Assembly (NCBI RefSeq): GCF_009911695.1
Contig: NZ_QWKK01000001.1
Coordinates: 1-64,000, forward strand
DNA length: 64,000 nucleotides
Direction of reading: 5' to 3'
DNA from: Enterorhabdus sp. P55
GTDB taxonomy: Bacteria; Actinomycetota; Coriobacteriia; Coriobacteriales; Eggerthellaceae
Every line of letters begins with the position of its first letter. Position 1 is the stretch's first letter. The position numbers and the translations under genes are program-made. Positions 8,427 to 17,777 of this stretch are shown here, piece after piece. Under the pieces are notes generated by a model. The model ran no database searches and was not told where the DNA came from. It saw only the letters and a list, made by a program, of their open reading frames with translations.

Positions 8427-9610
8427 CGGGCGGCCCCGCATCCGTCTTGCGAGGCGCGCCGGGCGGCTCGCGCACGGTCGCGCAGGATCCGGCGGGCCGC
8501 CGCCTTGCGCGATGAGGGGCGGCCGGCGTAGACAGTGGCCTTGGAGAAGGCCGCCACGCGCTCCTGCTCGGTCGGCGCCTCGCGGTTGAGGCGCAGTAGC
8601 TCGGCGTAGGAGGGGTCGACCTTGGCGAGCGCCCGCTCGCGCTCGTCCTCGGAGGCGGTGCGCAGCGCGCGCAGCTCTTCGGCGGTGAGCTCATCGGCGC
8701 CGGCGGCGTCCTCCTCGGAGCCGATGAGGTCGAAGGCGAGTCCGTCCGGGGACGAGAGCCAGTCGTGGAGCTGCTTCGCGTAGCGGGTGGTGCTGGGGTT
8801 GCTCGCCTTGTAGCGCGTCCGGTAGGCGCGGTAGGCGTCGAGGATCGCCTCGGGGGTGAGGCCGTCGCTGAGCTTGCCCTCCCACTCCCGGCGGGCGAGG
8901 GCGAGCGTCGATGAGGCGGGCGGCTTGAGAGACATCCGGCAGAGCTGCGCGAAGGGATTCTCCCCGGCGTCGTGCTGGGGCGCGGCCGGATCTATAGATT
9001 GATAATTATATTGATTGTTAATTATTGTTTGGTCGTTTTGAACTTGTTCAATTTGAACTTGTTCAAAACGACCAATATCAACTGACCTGGGGTTTTGCCG
9101 GTCGTCGGAGTTTTCCACAATTTGATGTTGGTCAAAATGACCAATATCAGCTGACCTGGGGTTTTGCGAGTTTTCCACAATGGAGCCGACTCCAGGCTCC
9201 ACGTCCTCCGGAGCGCCGCCCGACGCCTCCGGCGCCTCCCCGTCGGTGGCCTTGGCGCGGGCGAGCTTGGCGAGCTCGGCGAGGTTGACCTCGGGCATGT
9301 CCACGATCTCGTAGACGTTGGTCTCGCGGCTCTTGCCGGCTGCCTTGTAGCGCGTGTGCACCTTGACGTAGCCGTAGGCCGTGAGGTGGCGCAGGTGCTT
9401 GTAGTAGCGCTTCGGGGCCATCCCCAGCTCCTCGAGCATCAGGGCGAGCGGCGGGAAGGCGCAGCTGCCGGTGCCGGTGTACGAGCAGAGGTAGGCGTAG
9501 ATGGCCTTGGCCTCTGCGGTGAGGCGCTTGTCGCGCATGGGCGCCTTGGCGACGATGCCGTAGCCCTCGCTGCGGATGCCCTTGACCTCGATCAGGTTTG
9601 AGACGTCCAT
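8423..9610 (-). CDS. repA: RepA-like replication initiator with winged-helix N-domain
   Basis: 395 residues from ATG 9610 (GGAGG eight bases upstream; a GTG at 9616 is the alternative). Residues ~8-110 form a RepA_N-type winged helix-turn-helix domain (AEAKAIYAYLCSYTG, MLEELGMAPKRYYKHLRHL). A low-complexity Asn/Gln-rich linker with a repeated peptide (QNPRSADIG / QNPRSVDIG) follows, then a C-terminal helical region (GLTPEAILDAYRAYRTRY) like those of RepA/DnaD-type initiators. The linker DNA is strongly AT-rich compared with everything around it and holds direct and inverted repeats, as expected for an origin inside the rep gene. The protein would bind there and recruit the host helicase. Confidence 0.8.
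   Translation of the reverse strand: MDVSNLIEVKGIRSEGYGIVAKAPMRDKRLTAEAKAIYAYLCSYTGTGSCAFPPLALMLEELGMAPKRYYKHLRHLTAYGYVKVHTRYKAAGKSRETNVYEIVDMPEVNLAELAKLARAKATDGEAPEASGGAPEDVEPGVGSIVENSQNPRSADIGHFDQHQIVENSDDRQNPRSVDIGRFEQVQIEQVQNDQTIINNQYNYQSIDPAAPQHDAGENPFAQLCRMSLKPPASSTLALARREWEGKLSDGLTPEAILDAYRAYRTRYKASNPSTTRYAKQLHDWLSSPDGLAFDLIGSEEDAAGADELTAEELRALRTASEDERERALAKVDPSYAELLRLNREAPTEQERVAAFSKATVYAGRPSSRKAAARRILRDRARAARRASQDGCGAAR
9031..9181. repeat. iteron-like repeats inside repA (candidate origin)
   Basis: Seen directly: a tandem perfect 15 bp repeat TTTGAACTTGTTCAA at 9037-9051 and 9052-9066; a 13 bp inverted repeat GGTCGTTTTGAAC (9031-9043) with its complement at 9061-9073; and two copies of a ~50 bp block (9061-9121 and 9130-9181), each containing GACCAATATCA, TGACCTGGGGTTTTGC and GAGTTTTCCACAA, the first copy with a ~10 bp insertion. 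The stretch 8992-9060 is very AT-rich. TTTTCCACAA resembles part of a DnaA box. In RepA_N plasmids the origin lies within the rep gene, so these are probably the initiator binding sites. Confidence 0.65.
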
Positions 9611-10124
9611 GGTCACCCCCTCCCCATAGACGCGAAGGCCCAGGATGCCCTGGGCCTGTGGTTAAATTCTGTAGTTGGGTGTGCTTCGCTTGCACGCCGC
9701 TTTGGGCGCGCTTCCGCCATGTGATAATTCACTTCAGGGACGTCCTTACTTGGTCTAAGGATTGATGCTTAGGCGGCATCGGCGTTGGAGCGTCCGATGC
9801 CAGCCGGGGTACGAGGGCCCTCGCGAGAGGGCCCTTCGCATGTCCGCGACTTGTCGAGGCCCATTCTTACGGATGGGCAACGGGCGAGTCAAACCGGCAC
9901 GGCGGCTTCGGGCTCTCTGCCAGGCGTTTCTCCAGTTCAAAGCCTTCTTTTGCCCTCTCTTGCCTGTCGACTGTCTTGATTTATATGTTATGTAAACCTA
10001 TAACTAAGAAAACGACGCCCTGTTGCCGCCAGGTCATTGCATGCGGATTCTGCCACCGCGCCTCTCCCCATCCTTCGGGAACGCGGTACCAGGATGGCTA
10101 CACGAGCGTAAGGAAACCGTTCGG
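9611..10124. other. gap between the conjugative element and chromosomal genes
   Basis: 514 bp without a credible gene. It holds a 9 bp-stem hairpin at 9636-9657, just ahead of the repA start and likely in its leader, and an 8 bp-stem hairpin GGGCCCTC-GCGA-GAGGGCCC at 9815-9834 that could terminate transcription. It also holds a short AT-rich patch near 9975-10010 (TTATATGTTATGTAAACC) that could contain the element end or a promoter. No tRNA, integrase or paired attachment sequence was seen. Confidence 0.45.
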
Positions 10125-11117
10125 CTAGCCTTCTTCATTGAACGGATCGGCGCTCGGCGTTATCGTTCCGAGTGGTATGGGATAACCAGCCCTTGGGAAG
10201 GCGTGCGCGTTTCGGATGACGTCAAAGGGCTCGTGGAGCTGAATGGCCTGGATGCGCAGGCCGAGGTCACGCGCGTGGGCACGCAGCTCCTCGTCGTGCT
10301 CGACGACGGCGCGCAGAAGGCGCGGGTCGTCGGCGTAGAGATGGCACCACCAGCGCTCGTGCCCCTCGCGACGCTGCCGGTCGTTCTCCCATCGCACGGG
10401 GTCGAGGGCCGCTCCGCGCACCGATGCGAGCAGCTCCTCGGCATCTTCCCCGAATACCTGGCAGAAGGCCCGCTTGAGCCTTTGGAGCTCGTGGGCCTCA
10501 CGCGAAGGCGCCAAGGATGCGCTGCGTGCGCTTCCCGTCCCCGCCGCCGCGCCATTCGTCACGCCGGCAAGCATCGCCTCGCGCAGCCGCTCAGCGAGGC
10601 GCGGATCCTCCAACCGGCTCGTGGCGTCTTCCACCGTGGCGGCCGAGGGCGGATCGGGCCGCTCGTCGGTTGTGCGCACGCCTCCTTCGGGCAGCTCGCC
10701 GCGCATGACGCGCGCGATGCGCTCGACGGCCTCGGGATACGGCCGTCGAGCGCGCATGTCGAACTTCGACGGCAGGATGCGCAGCTCGTCGTAGTGAATG
10801 CCCTCCCGGGCGAGCGCGAGGCGCAGCAGCTCCTGGCGCGCGTCGATGTCCGACCGGATGGTTCCGTCGTCGGCATAGACGGTGCAAAGGATATGGTCCC
10901 GGTCGCGGAAGGCGCTCTTGCGCGGCGTGTCGTCCTTGTGGATGTAGAAGCCGTTCACGTGGGCGAGCACGTAGTCGGCAGCGAGCGGGTCATGGCGCCA
11001 GACATGGCGCACGGCCTGAGCGAACGCGGCCCGGTACGAGGCGATGCGCATCTTGCGCGCCGCCTCGGGGCCGAAGTCGCCCACCAGGGACGTTATCTCT
11101 CCGCCAAGCTCGGGCAT
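10125..11117 (-). CDS. conserved hypothetical protein
   Basis: 330 residues from ATG 11117, which has a near-perfect AAGGAGG five bases upstream. It is the last gene of a three-gene run (reductase, phosphatase, this gene) with a 21 nt gap. The N-terminal third (RIASYRAAFAQAVRHVW, then ILCTVYADDGTIRSDIDARQ and ELRILPSKFDMRARRPYPE) recalls DUF721/DciA-like proteins of Coriobacteriia, which bind nucleic acid. A second half around ERWWCHLYADDPRLLRAVVEHDEEL looks like a degenerate repeat of the first (YADD occurs in both). No membrane segment or catalytic motif was found. The DUF721 link is tentative. Confidence 0.6.
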   Translation of the reverse strand: MPELGGEITSLVGDFGPEAARKMRIASYRAAFAQAVRHVWRHDPLAADYVLAHVNGFYIHKDDTPRKSAFRDRDHILCTVYADDGTIRSDIDARQELLRLALAREGIHYDELRILPSKFDMRARRPYPEAVERIARVMRGELPEGGVRTTDERPDPPSAATVEDATSRLEDPRLAERLREAMLAGVTNGAAAGTGSARSASLAPSREAHELQRLKRAFCQVFGEDAEELLASVRGAALDPVRWENDRQRREGHERWWCHLYADDPRLLRAVVEHDEELRAHARDLGLRIQAIQLHEPFDVIRNAHAFPRAGYPIPLGTITPSADPFNEEG

Positions 11118-11138
11118 CACATCCTCCTTAGCCTGCGT

Positions 11139-11588
11139 CTAGAGGCGCAGGAAGGCCAGCAGGCCCTCGCAGCCGTCGCGAACGTCGTCGTAGGTGGCCT
11201 GGAAGTCGCCGGTGTACCAGGGATCGGCGATATCCCGCTCGCTGCCGGCGTACGCGAGCAGCTTGTGCACCTTACCCGCGGCATCGCCGCCGAACAGGCG
11301 CTCCATGTTACGGACGTTAGCCTCGTCCATGCCGATGATAAGATCCCACGCATCATAGTCGTCAGCACGCAGGCGGCGTGCCGTCTTGCCCTCGCAGGAG
11401 ATGCCGTGCGCGGCCAGGATGCGCCGTGTGCCCGGGTGCACCGGATTGCCGAGCTCCTCAGAGCTCGTGGCGGCCGAGGCGATGACCAGGCGCTCACCCA
11501 GCCCGCGCTTTTCGGCCAAGTCGCGCAGGACGAACTCGGCCATGGGCGAGCGACAGATGTTGCCGTGACAGACGAAGAGGACGCGCAC
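11139..11588 (-). CDS. low-molecular-weight protein-tyrosine phosphatase
   Basis: Removes phosphate from tyrosine (or arginine) of proteins in the cytoplasm. 149 residues. The P-loop signature CHGNICRS lies at residues 7-14 (catalytic Cys7, Arg13), right after the first strand as in the family, and the general-acid Asp is in DPWYTGDF near the C-terminus. The GTG at 11588 puts the first strand (VRVLFVCHGN) at the N-terminus, where the family has it; a longer upstream reading is not protein-like. It lies 16 nt after a flavoprotein gene and 21 nt before a hypothetical gene, probably in one transcript. The substrate cannot be told from the sequence. Confidence 0.92.
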   Translation of the reverse strand: MRVLFVCHGNICRSPMAEFVLRDLAEKRGLGERLVIASAATSSEELGNPVHPGTRRILAAHGISCEGKTARRLRADDYDAWDLIIGMDEANVRNMERLFGGDAAGKVHKLLAYAGSERDIADPWYTGDFQATYDDVRDGCEGLLAFLRL

Positions 11589-11604
11589 CGCGCGCCCCTC
11601 TGTC

Positions 11605-12147
11605 CTAGGCAAGGGAGGCCCCCAGGTCGTAGGCCTCCTGAAGGCCCGGGTTGCCGGCGATGGCGCCCACCTCATAGACGGCCTTCACCACCACCTCGCC
11701 GATGCTCTCCTGGCCGCAGTAGGCGGTGTTGACGCGGTAGACGTCGAGCAGCGGCTCGGCGCGCGTCTCGTCCTTGTCCTCGAAGCACAGCAGAAGCCCC
11801 GTCTGCTTGACGCCGAAGGGCTTCGCGATGCCGCAGAACATGCGGTCTTGGAAGGCGCGCAGCTGGGCCGGGTAGTTGTAGCAGTACAGCGGCGTGGCCC
11901 AGACGATGACGTCAGCCTCGCGCAGCAGCGGGTAGAACTCCTGCATGGCGTCTTGCTGGCAGCAGGCTCCCTCGTGGCTGAAGCAGTACTCGCAGGCCAG
12001 GCAGCCGCGGATGTCGGCCCGCCCCACCTCGATGCGCGTGACCTCATGGCCGGCGTCCTCGGCGCCGCGGGTGAACGCATCGGCGAGCTGCGCCGAGTTG
12101 CCGTTTACGCGGGGGCTTCCGTGCACCACCAGTACCTTCTTCGCCAT
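11605..12147 (-). CDS. iron-sulfur-flavoprotein-like NAD(P)H/FMN reductase
   Basis: 180 residues of the flavodoxin-like NADPH-dependent FMN reductase superfamily. The FMN phosphate loop is HGSPRVNGNSA (about 9-19). A compact cysteine motif at 49-63 (CLACEYCFSHEGACC, i.e. CX2CX2CX6C) matches the cluster-binding loop of iron-sulfur flavoproteins, followed by the WATPLYCYNYPAQL active-site strand. It likely transfers electrons from ferredoxin or NAD(P)H to small acceptors in the cytoplasm. ATG 12147 has GGAGAGAGG just upstream. It leads a run with the phosphatase gene 16 nt downstream. The natural acceptor is unknown. Confidence 0.85.
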   Translation of the reverse strand: MAKKVLVVHGSPRVNGNSAQLADAFTRGAEDAGHEVTRIEVGRADIRGCLACEYCFSHEGACCQQDAMQEFYPLLREADVIVWATPLYCYNYPAQLRAFQDRMFCGIAKPFGVKQTGLLLCFEDKDETRAEPLLDVYRVNTAYCGQESIGEVVVKAVYEVGAIAGNPGLQEAYDLGASLA

Positions 12148-12259
12148 GACCTCTCTCCTTTCCGGGTTCTGTGGTTTGTCGCAGACCATTATAAGCCCTC
12201 CTCGAAGGGCGCCAGCCTGCGGGAGGAGCGCCCGCCCACCCCGCCGGCTGCCGGCTCCC

Positions 12260-13372
12260 CTACGGCGCCAGGTCGAGCAGCCGCCCGTAGAGCTCGTTGC
12301 CGCAGAGCCAGCCGCGGTCGGTGGGTCGCCAGCGGCCCTCGGCATGGCGCACGAGGCCGAGGGCCTCCAGCTCGCGGAAGGCGTCGGGCACCTCGGGGAT
12401 GAGGGCGGCCGCGCGGGTCACCGACTCGTCGCTTACGCCTGCCGCCAGGCGCATCCCGAGCATGAGATCCTCGGCCGCCATCTGGCGTGGATCGAGGTCG
12501 TCGGTTACCTGACCGTCGGTCACGCGCATGCGTCGCTCAGCGTTCTGGGTCATGGTGGCGGCGGCCCGGCCGAGGCCCAGGTAGGGCACGCCGGTCCAGT
12601 AGGCGGTGTTGTGGCGGCACTCGAAGCCGGGCCGCGCGTAGCTGGCCACCTCGTAGCGATGGAAGCCCGCCCCCTCGAGCACCGAGCGCGCCGCCTCCAT
12701 GGCCTCGGCCTCGGCGTCGTCGTCGGGCTCGGCCATCTCGCCGCGCAGCACGGCCCGGTCGAAGGCGGTGCCTGGCTCGACGATAAGGGGATAGACGCTC
12801 ACATGCGTCACCCCGCGCTCGACCGCCTCCCGCACGCTCGCCTCGAAGGACGCGGCGCTCTGCCCGGGAATGCCGCACATGAGGTCCACTGACACGTTTT
12901 CGAAGCGCTCCTGGGCGGCGCTGATAGCGCGACGGGCCCCCTCGGCGTCATGGGCCCGTCCGAGGATGCGCAGCACGTCGTCGTCGAAGGACTGCACGCC
13001 GAGGGACAGGCGGTTCACTCCGAGGGCCCACACGTCGCGCACGAGGCGCGCCTCGAGGCTCTCCGGGTTCGCCTCCATGGTGCACTCCACGTCCGGCTCG
13101 AGTCGCATCGACAGCGACAAGGCGTAGAGCAGGCTCGACAGGCGCCGCGCGCCCACGTGGCTTGGCGTGCCGCCGCCCAGGTAGACCGTCTCGACGGCCG
13201 CCAGCTCGCCCTCGCGGGCCTTGCGGCGTATCTGGAGCACCAGGCCCTCCACGTACTCGTCGATGGCGGGAGAGTCGCGCTCCACGGCGCTCGTGGCAAA
13301 GTCGCAGTAGCCGCAGCGGCGCACGCAGAAGGGCAGGTGCAGGTAGAGGGCCCTATAGGGATCGTGGGGCAT
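12260..13372 (-). CDS. hemW: HemW-type radical SAM protein
   Basis: 370 residues. The radical-SAM 4Fe-4S motif is CX3CX2C at Cys16, Cys20 and Cys23 (LPFCVRRCGYC), followed by YLGGGTPSH and the LSLGVQSFDD motif typical of the HemN/HemW group. The Cys spacing and short N-terminus fit HemW, a heme-binding/insertion protein often mislabelled coproporphyrinogen oxidase, rather than oxygen-independent HemN. The ATG at 13372 lies 20 nt inside the end of dusB with GAGAGGGGAG upstream, so it depends on dusB translation. It is the last gene of the antitoxin-toxin-dusB-hemW cluster. Confidence 0.88.
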   Translation of the reverse strand: MPHDPYRALYLHLPFCVRRCGYCDFATSAVERDSPAIDEYVEGLVLQIRRKAREGELAAVETVYLGGGTPSHVGARRLSSLLYALSLSMRLEPDVECTMEANPESLEARLVRDVWALGVNRLSLGVQSFDDDVLRILGRAHDAEGARRAISAAQERFENVSVDLMCGIPGQSAASFEASVREAVERGVTHVSVYPLIVEPGTAFDRAVLRGEMAEPDDDAEAEAMEAARSVLEGAGFHRYEVASYARPGFECRHNTAYWTGVPYLGLGRAAATMTQNAERRMRVTDGQVTDDLDPRQMAAEDLMLGMRLAAGVSDESVTRAAALIPEVPDAFRELEALGLVRHAEGRWRPTDRGWLCGNELYGRLLDLAP

Positions 13373-14384
13373 CGTCGCTCCCCTCTCGCTCGACAGGTCC
13401 CGCGGCCGGGGCGCTCCCGTGGGCGCAGGCGATGGCCAGCAGCTCGTCGAAGACGGCGTCGAAGTCCTCGAGACTCGTGCAGTAGTTGATGCGCCCGCGC
13501 GCCGCAGCGGCGCCGGGAAGCCCCGCCAGGTACCACATGGCGTGCTTGCGCATGCGCACGATGTTGCGCCCCTCGCGCTGCTCGAGCAGCCGCGCATGGC
13601 GCCGAGCGAGCGCGATGCGCTCGGCGATGGTGGGCGCCGCAGGGGGCTCCTCCCCTGCCAGCGCGGCCTTCACCTGGGCGAACAGCCAGGGGTTGCCCTC
13701 GGCTCCGCGGGCTATCATCACTGCGTCGCAGCCGGTCTCGCCCGCCATGCGCACGGCGTCGGCCCCGCTGCGGATATCGCCGTTGCCCACCACGGGCATG
13801 GCCACGGCCTCCCGCACGCGCCGGATGACGCCCCAGTCGGCGCTCCCCCGGTAGAGCTGGAGCGCGTAGCGGCCATGCACGGCGCACGCGTCGGCACCGG
13901 CCGCCTCCATGCGCCGCGCGAACTCGGGCGCCGTCTCGTCGCCCTCGGCCCAGCCGCGGCGGAACTTCACCGTCACGGGGTGCGCGACGACGGCCTTCAC
14001 GGCCGCGACGATGGCCGCGGCCAGCTCCGGCTCGCGCATGAGCGCGCTGCCGTCGCCCTTGGTCACGATCTTGCGGGCGGGGCATCCCATGTTGACGTCG
14101 AGATACGCGAGCGCATCCCCCATCTCGTCCTCGATCCACGCGGCCTCACGCGCCATCACATCGGGCTCATGGCCGAACAGCTGCACGGCCACCTTGTCCT
14201 CACCCGGCGCGAGCGCCAGCAGGCACCGGGTCTTCTCATTGGCATACGAGAGCCCCTTAGCCGACACCATCTCGGTGAAGGCCAGGTCGGCGCCCTGCTC
14301 GCGGCAGAGCGCGCGGAACGCCACGTCAGTGACGCCCGCCATGGGCGCCAGCAGCACCCGGTATCCCTCAAACAAGCCGTCCAT
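13353..14384 (-). CDS. dusB: tRNA-dihydrouridine synthase
   Basis: Reduces uridines in the tRNA D-loop using FMN and NADPH. 343 residues with a TIM-barrel: N-terminal LAPMAGVTDVAFR, the catalytic-Cys motif NMGCPARK (about 97-104), VKFRRGW, HGRYALQLYRG and the FMN-phosphate segment VVGNGDIRSG. The normal DusB helical C-domain is present (FDAVFDELL), with a short Ala/Pro tail. The start ATG shares one base with the toxin stop (TGATG), and the 3' end overlaps hemW by 20 nt. It is unusual that a housekeeping tRNA enzyme is coupled to a toxin-antitoxin unit. Confidence 0.95.
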   Translation of the reverse strand: MDGLFEGYRVLLAPMAGVTDVAFRALCREQGADLAFTEMVSAKGLSYANEKTRCLLALAPGEDKVAVQLFGHEPDVMAREAAWIEDEMGDALAYLDVNMGCPARKIVTKGDGSALMREPELAAAIVAAVKAVVAHPVTVKFRRGWAEGDETAPEFARRMEAAGADACAVHGRYALQLYRGSADWGVIRRVREAVAMPVVGNGDIRSGADAVRMAGETGCDAVMIARGAEGNPWLFAQVKAALAGEEPPAAPTIAERIALARRHARLLEQREGRNIVRMRKHAMWYLAGLPGAAAARGRINYCTSLEDFDAVFDELLAIACAHGSAPAAGPVEREGSDDAPRSL

Positions 14385-15001
14385 CAGGTGGTTCCCTCCT
14401 TGCTCGCAAGCGAGTCGATGACCTTTTGGTGCCAGGTCGCGGCCGCAGCGTCGCGGTTCGACTCGATCAGGGTGCCGCGTTGGGCGCAGGCGACGTGGGT
14501 GAGCAGGCCCGTGTTGTCGAAGAGGTTGGCCTCGTCGCAGAGCGGGAGCGCCTGGCGAAGGTTCGCAAGCGAGGCCTCCCAGCGCCGCTCGACGAGCGCC
14601 GGATCGACGAAGTGGCCGCCGCAGCTGGCCCGATGGGCGATGCGCGCGTTCGCGATCTGCGGGCTCTCCACGCCCACGTAGTGCATGACGACGCGATAGC
14701 CCCGCTCGTGGGCATCGCGGATGACGCGCAGCGCCGAGCGCCCTGAGAGCGTCGTCTCCTGGTTGAATGAGCGGCCGGCGGCCAGGTGGCCGCGGATGAG
14801 CCGTACGGCCTCCTTTCCGGCGAGCAGCTGATGCGCAGGATCGGCCCAGTTCCAGCCGCGGGCGGCGATGATCTCGTCGGGGTTGACGCGCGGTATCTCG
14901 GGTGCCGGTGCGTTCCGCTGCCAGAGGCCCGAACGGTAGAGTGTCGACTTCCCCGCTCCGTTCACGCCGGCGAACAGCAGGTAGAGCGGCTGGCTTGGCA
15001 T
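14384..15001 (-). CDS. zeta-type toxin kinase
   Basis: 205 residues with a P-loop kinase fold: Walker A GVNGAGKST near residue 12, RVNPDEI (zeta substrate-loop region), NQETTLSG and a helical second half ending in a LFDNTG strand. Zeta toxins phosphorylate the cell-wall precursor UDP-N-acetylglucosamine; that activity is inferred from family. The ATG at 15001 shares one base with the stop of the upstream HTH gene (TGATG), and its own stop shares a base with dusB. The partner is not a classical epsilon protein but a DNA-binding protein. Some family members are not toxic, so toxicity is unproven. Confidence 0.82.
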   Translation of the reverse strand: MPSQPLYLLFAGVNGAGKSTLYRSGLWQRNAPAPEIPRVNPDEIIAARGWNWADPAHQLLAGKEAVRLIRGHLAAGRSFNQETTLSGRSALRVIRDAHERGYRVVMHYVGVESPQIANARIAHRASCGGHFVDPALVERRWEASLANLRQALPLCDEANLFDNTGLLTHVACAQRGTLIESNRDAAAATWHQKVIDSLASKEGTT

Positions 15002-15387
15002 CAGAACACGCCCTCGTCGATGAGCGCGCGCTGGCGCTCCTGGAGGAAGAACGAGGCCACGGCCATGTAGAAGCGCGCCTCCTCGGGAGTGCGTGCCGCG
15101 CGGACGGCGTCGACGCCGAAAGAGCCCGCCAGCTGCTCGCGGCAGCCGTCGTAGAGGCGATGAAGCGCCTCGGGCTCGAACGCCGGCGGCTCCGTGGGCG
15201 CGGCCGCGCGCTTGCGGCGAGGGCGTCCCGGCTGCACGGGCGATGCGAGCCGCGCGGCCACCGACGCCTCGTCGACGGCCCAGGTCCGGCCGATCTTGGC
15301 GCCGCGGAGCGCGCCTGCGTCGAGCAGCGCGCGCACGCGGGCGGCGCTTACGCCGAGCCTCTCCCCCGCCTCGCTCGTGCTGATCAT
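15001..15387 (-). CDS. helix-turn-helix protein, probable zeta antitoxin/autoregulator
   Basis: 128 residues. Residues ~2-47 form an excisionase/MerR-like helix-turn-helix (STSEAGERLGVSAARVRALL) with the typical wing (IGRTWAVDE). A basic Arg/Lys linker (about 60-70, GRPRRKRAAAPT) leads to a C-terminal helical domain that would bind the toxin. ATG 15387 has GGAGG six bases upstream; the in-frame start at 15414 lies inside the operator and was rejected. It overlaps the toxin gene by one base. The dyad at 15401-15436, just before the ribosome site, is the likely binding site for autoregulation. Confidence 0.78.
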   Translation of the reverse strand: MISTSEAGERLGVSAARVRALLDAGALRGAKIGRTWAVDEASVAARLASPVQPGRPRRKRAAAPTEPPAFEPEALHRLYDGCREQLAGSFGVDAVRAARTPEEARFYMAVASFFLQERQRALIDEGVF

Positions 15388-15400
15388 GGGATACCTCCAT

Positions 15401-15436
15401 CTATTGCGTGACAAAAATATTTTCTAATCGCAATAG
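15401..15436 (-). promoter_or_regulatory. concentric dyad, candidate operator of the toxin-antitoxin unit
   Basis: CTATTGCG (15401-15408) is perfectly mirrored by CGCAATAG (15429-15436), and both flank the perfect 10 bp palindrome AAAATATTTT (15414-15423), all sharing one centre at 15418/15419. The AT-rich core in GC-rich DNA overlaps the likely promoter (a TTGTTT-like -35 on the minus strand about 17 bp before an ATATTT box). The layout fits a dimeric repressor site next to the antitoxin start. Confidence 0.65.
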
Positions 15437-15470
15437 TAAACAAACCATCGCGGGACGGCAAGCGCCGCGG

Positions 15471-15698
15471 CTATCCAGCCAGCTTGGGGCCGAGGGCGGC
15501 GGCGAGGCAGATGAGGGAGACGAGGCCGAGAAAGCAGGCAAGCGCCCGGCCTGCCTGGCGGCGGGCCTCCTCGTCCATGGTGGAGAGGGCCTTCTCGTCC
15601 AAGCCGTTGAGCAGGCGCACGTCACCTTGCCAAAAGCGTGCGGCGAAGAAGAGCAAGAGCGCGCCGACGGCGATGAGGATGACGTCGGCGCCGCTCAT
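15471..15698 (-). CDS. small two-helix membrane protein
   Basis: 75 residues from ATG 15698 with hydrophobic segments at about 4-21 and 53-72 and a short charged hairpin between them (LNGLDEKALSTMDEEARRQ). It starts 1 nt after the stop of the preceding small membrane protein gene and ends the lepA transcript. I do not recognise the family. Its codon usage matches the neighbours. Confidence 0.6.
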   Translation of the reverse strand: MSGADVILIAVGALLLFFAARFWQGDVRLLNGLDEKALSTMDEEARRQAGRALACFLGLVSLICLAAALGPKLAG

Positions 15699-15699
15699 C

Positions 15700-15972
15700 T
15701 CAGGCCCCCAGGGCGCCCAGGATGCCGGCGAAAGCGAAGACGATGAGGCCGAGGGCGGCCGCAACCGCCACGACGAGCCCGCAGCCGAGCAGGGGCGACG
15801 CCTTGGCCTGCTCCAGGTCCGCGGCGGCCTTGCGCTCGTCGAAGGCGTCGTCGAGCCAGCTGCCCTCCTCGGCGCGCGGCTGACGACGCGGCTCGCGCGC
15901 TTCGGCGGCCGGTCGGGCCCCCTCGGCCCAGGGGTCGGCGGCGTCTCGCTCGCGACGGGCGTGGCGCGCCAC
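15700..15972 (-). CDS. small C-tail-anchored membrane protein
   Basis: 90 residues read from GTG 15972, 2 nt after the lepA stop. The first ~55 residues are hydrophilic, Arg/Glu-rich and probably disordered. A single long hydrophobic segment (about 61-87, GCGLVVAVAAALGLIVFAFAG) ends the protein, so it would be tail-anchored with the N-terminus in the cytoplasm. A longer reading into lepA was rejected because it is out of frame with lepA and Arg/Gly-rich. The family is unknown; expression follows lepA. Confidence 0.55.
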   Translation of the reverse strand: MARHARRERDAADPWAEGARPAAEAREPRRQPRAEEGSWLDDAFDERKAAADLEQAKASPLLGCGLVVAVAAALGLIVFAFAGILGALGA

Positions 15973-15974
15973 GG

Positions 15975-17777
<1,803 letters not shown>

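Larger units (their letters stand above)
1..9610. mobile_element. right-hand part of an integrative/conjugative element
   Basis: Seven co-directional minus-strand genes form a Gram-positive type IV secretion module: pilin-like, PrgI-like and VirB4-like proteins, a TraG/VirD4 coupling protein with an upstream accessory gene, and a RepA-like replication initiator. The module runs off the left window edge, where relaxase, NlpC/P60 hydrolase and integrase would be expected. From about 10125 the genes look chromosomal. No direct-repeat attachment site or tRNA end could be identified near the right border, so 9610 is only the last element gene start, not a proven boundary. Confidence 0.7.

Noticed and set aside
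9611-10124. Attachment site of the conjugative element
   Set aside because: No tRNA end, integrase or matching direct repeat visible; the left end is outside the window, so it cannot be paired.
12260-13372. Oxygen-independent coproporphyrinogen oxidase HemN
   Set aside because: Short N-terminus and CX3CX2C context fit HemW; no other heme genes nearby.
14384-15400. 338-codon version of the toxin gene
   Set aside because: Its upstream part overlaps the antitoxin gene in another frame and is Arg-rich; ATG 15001 fits the zeta fold.
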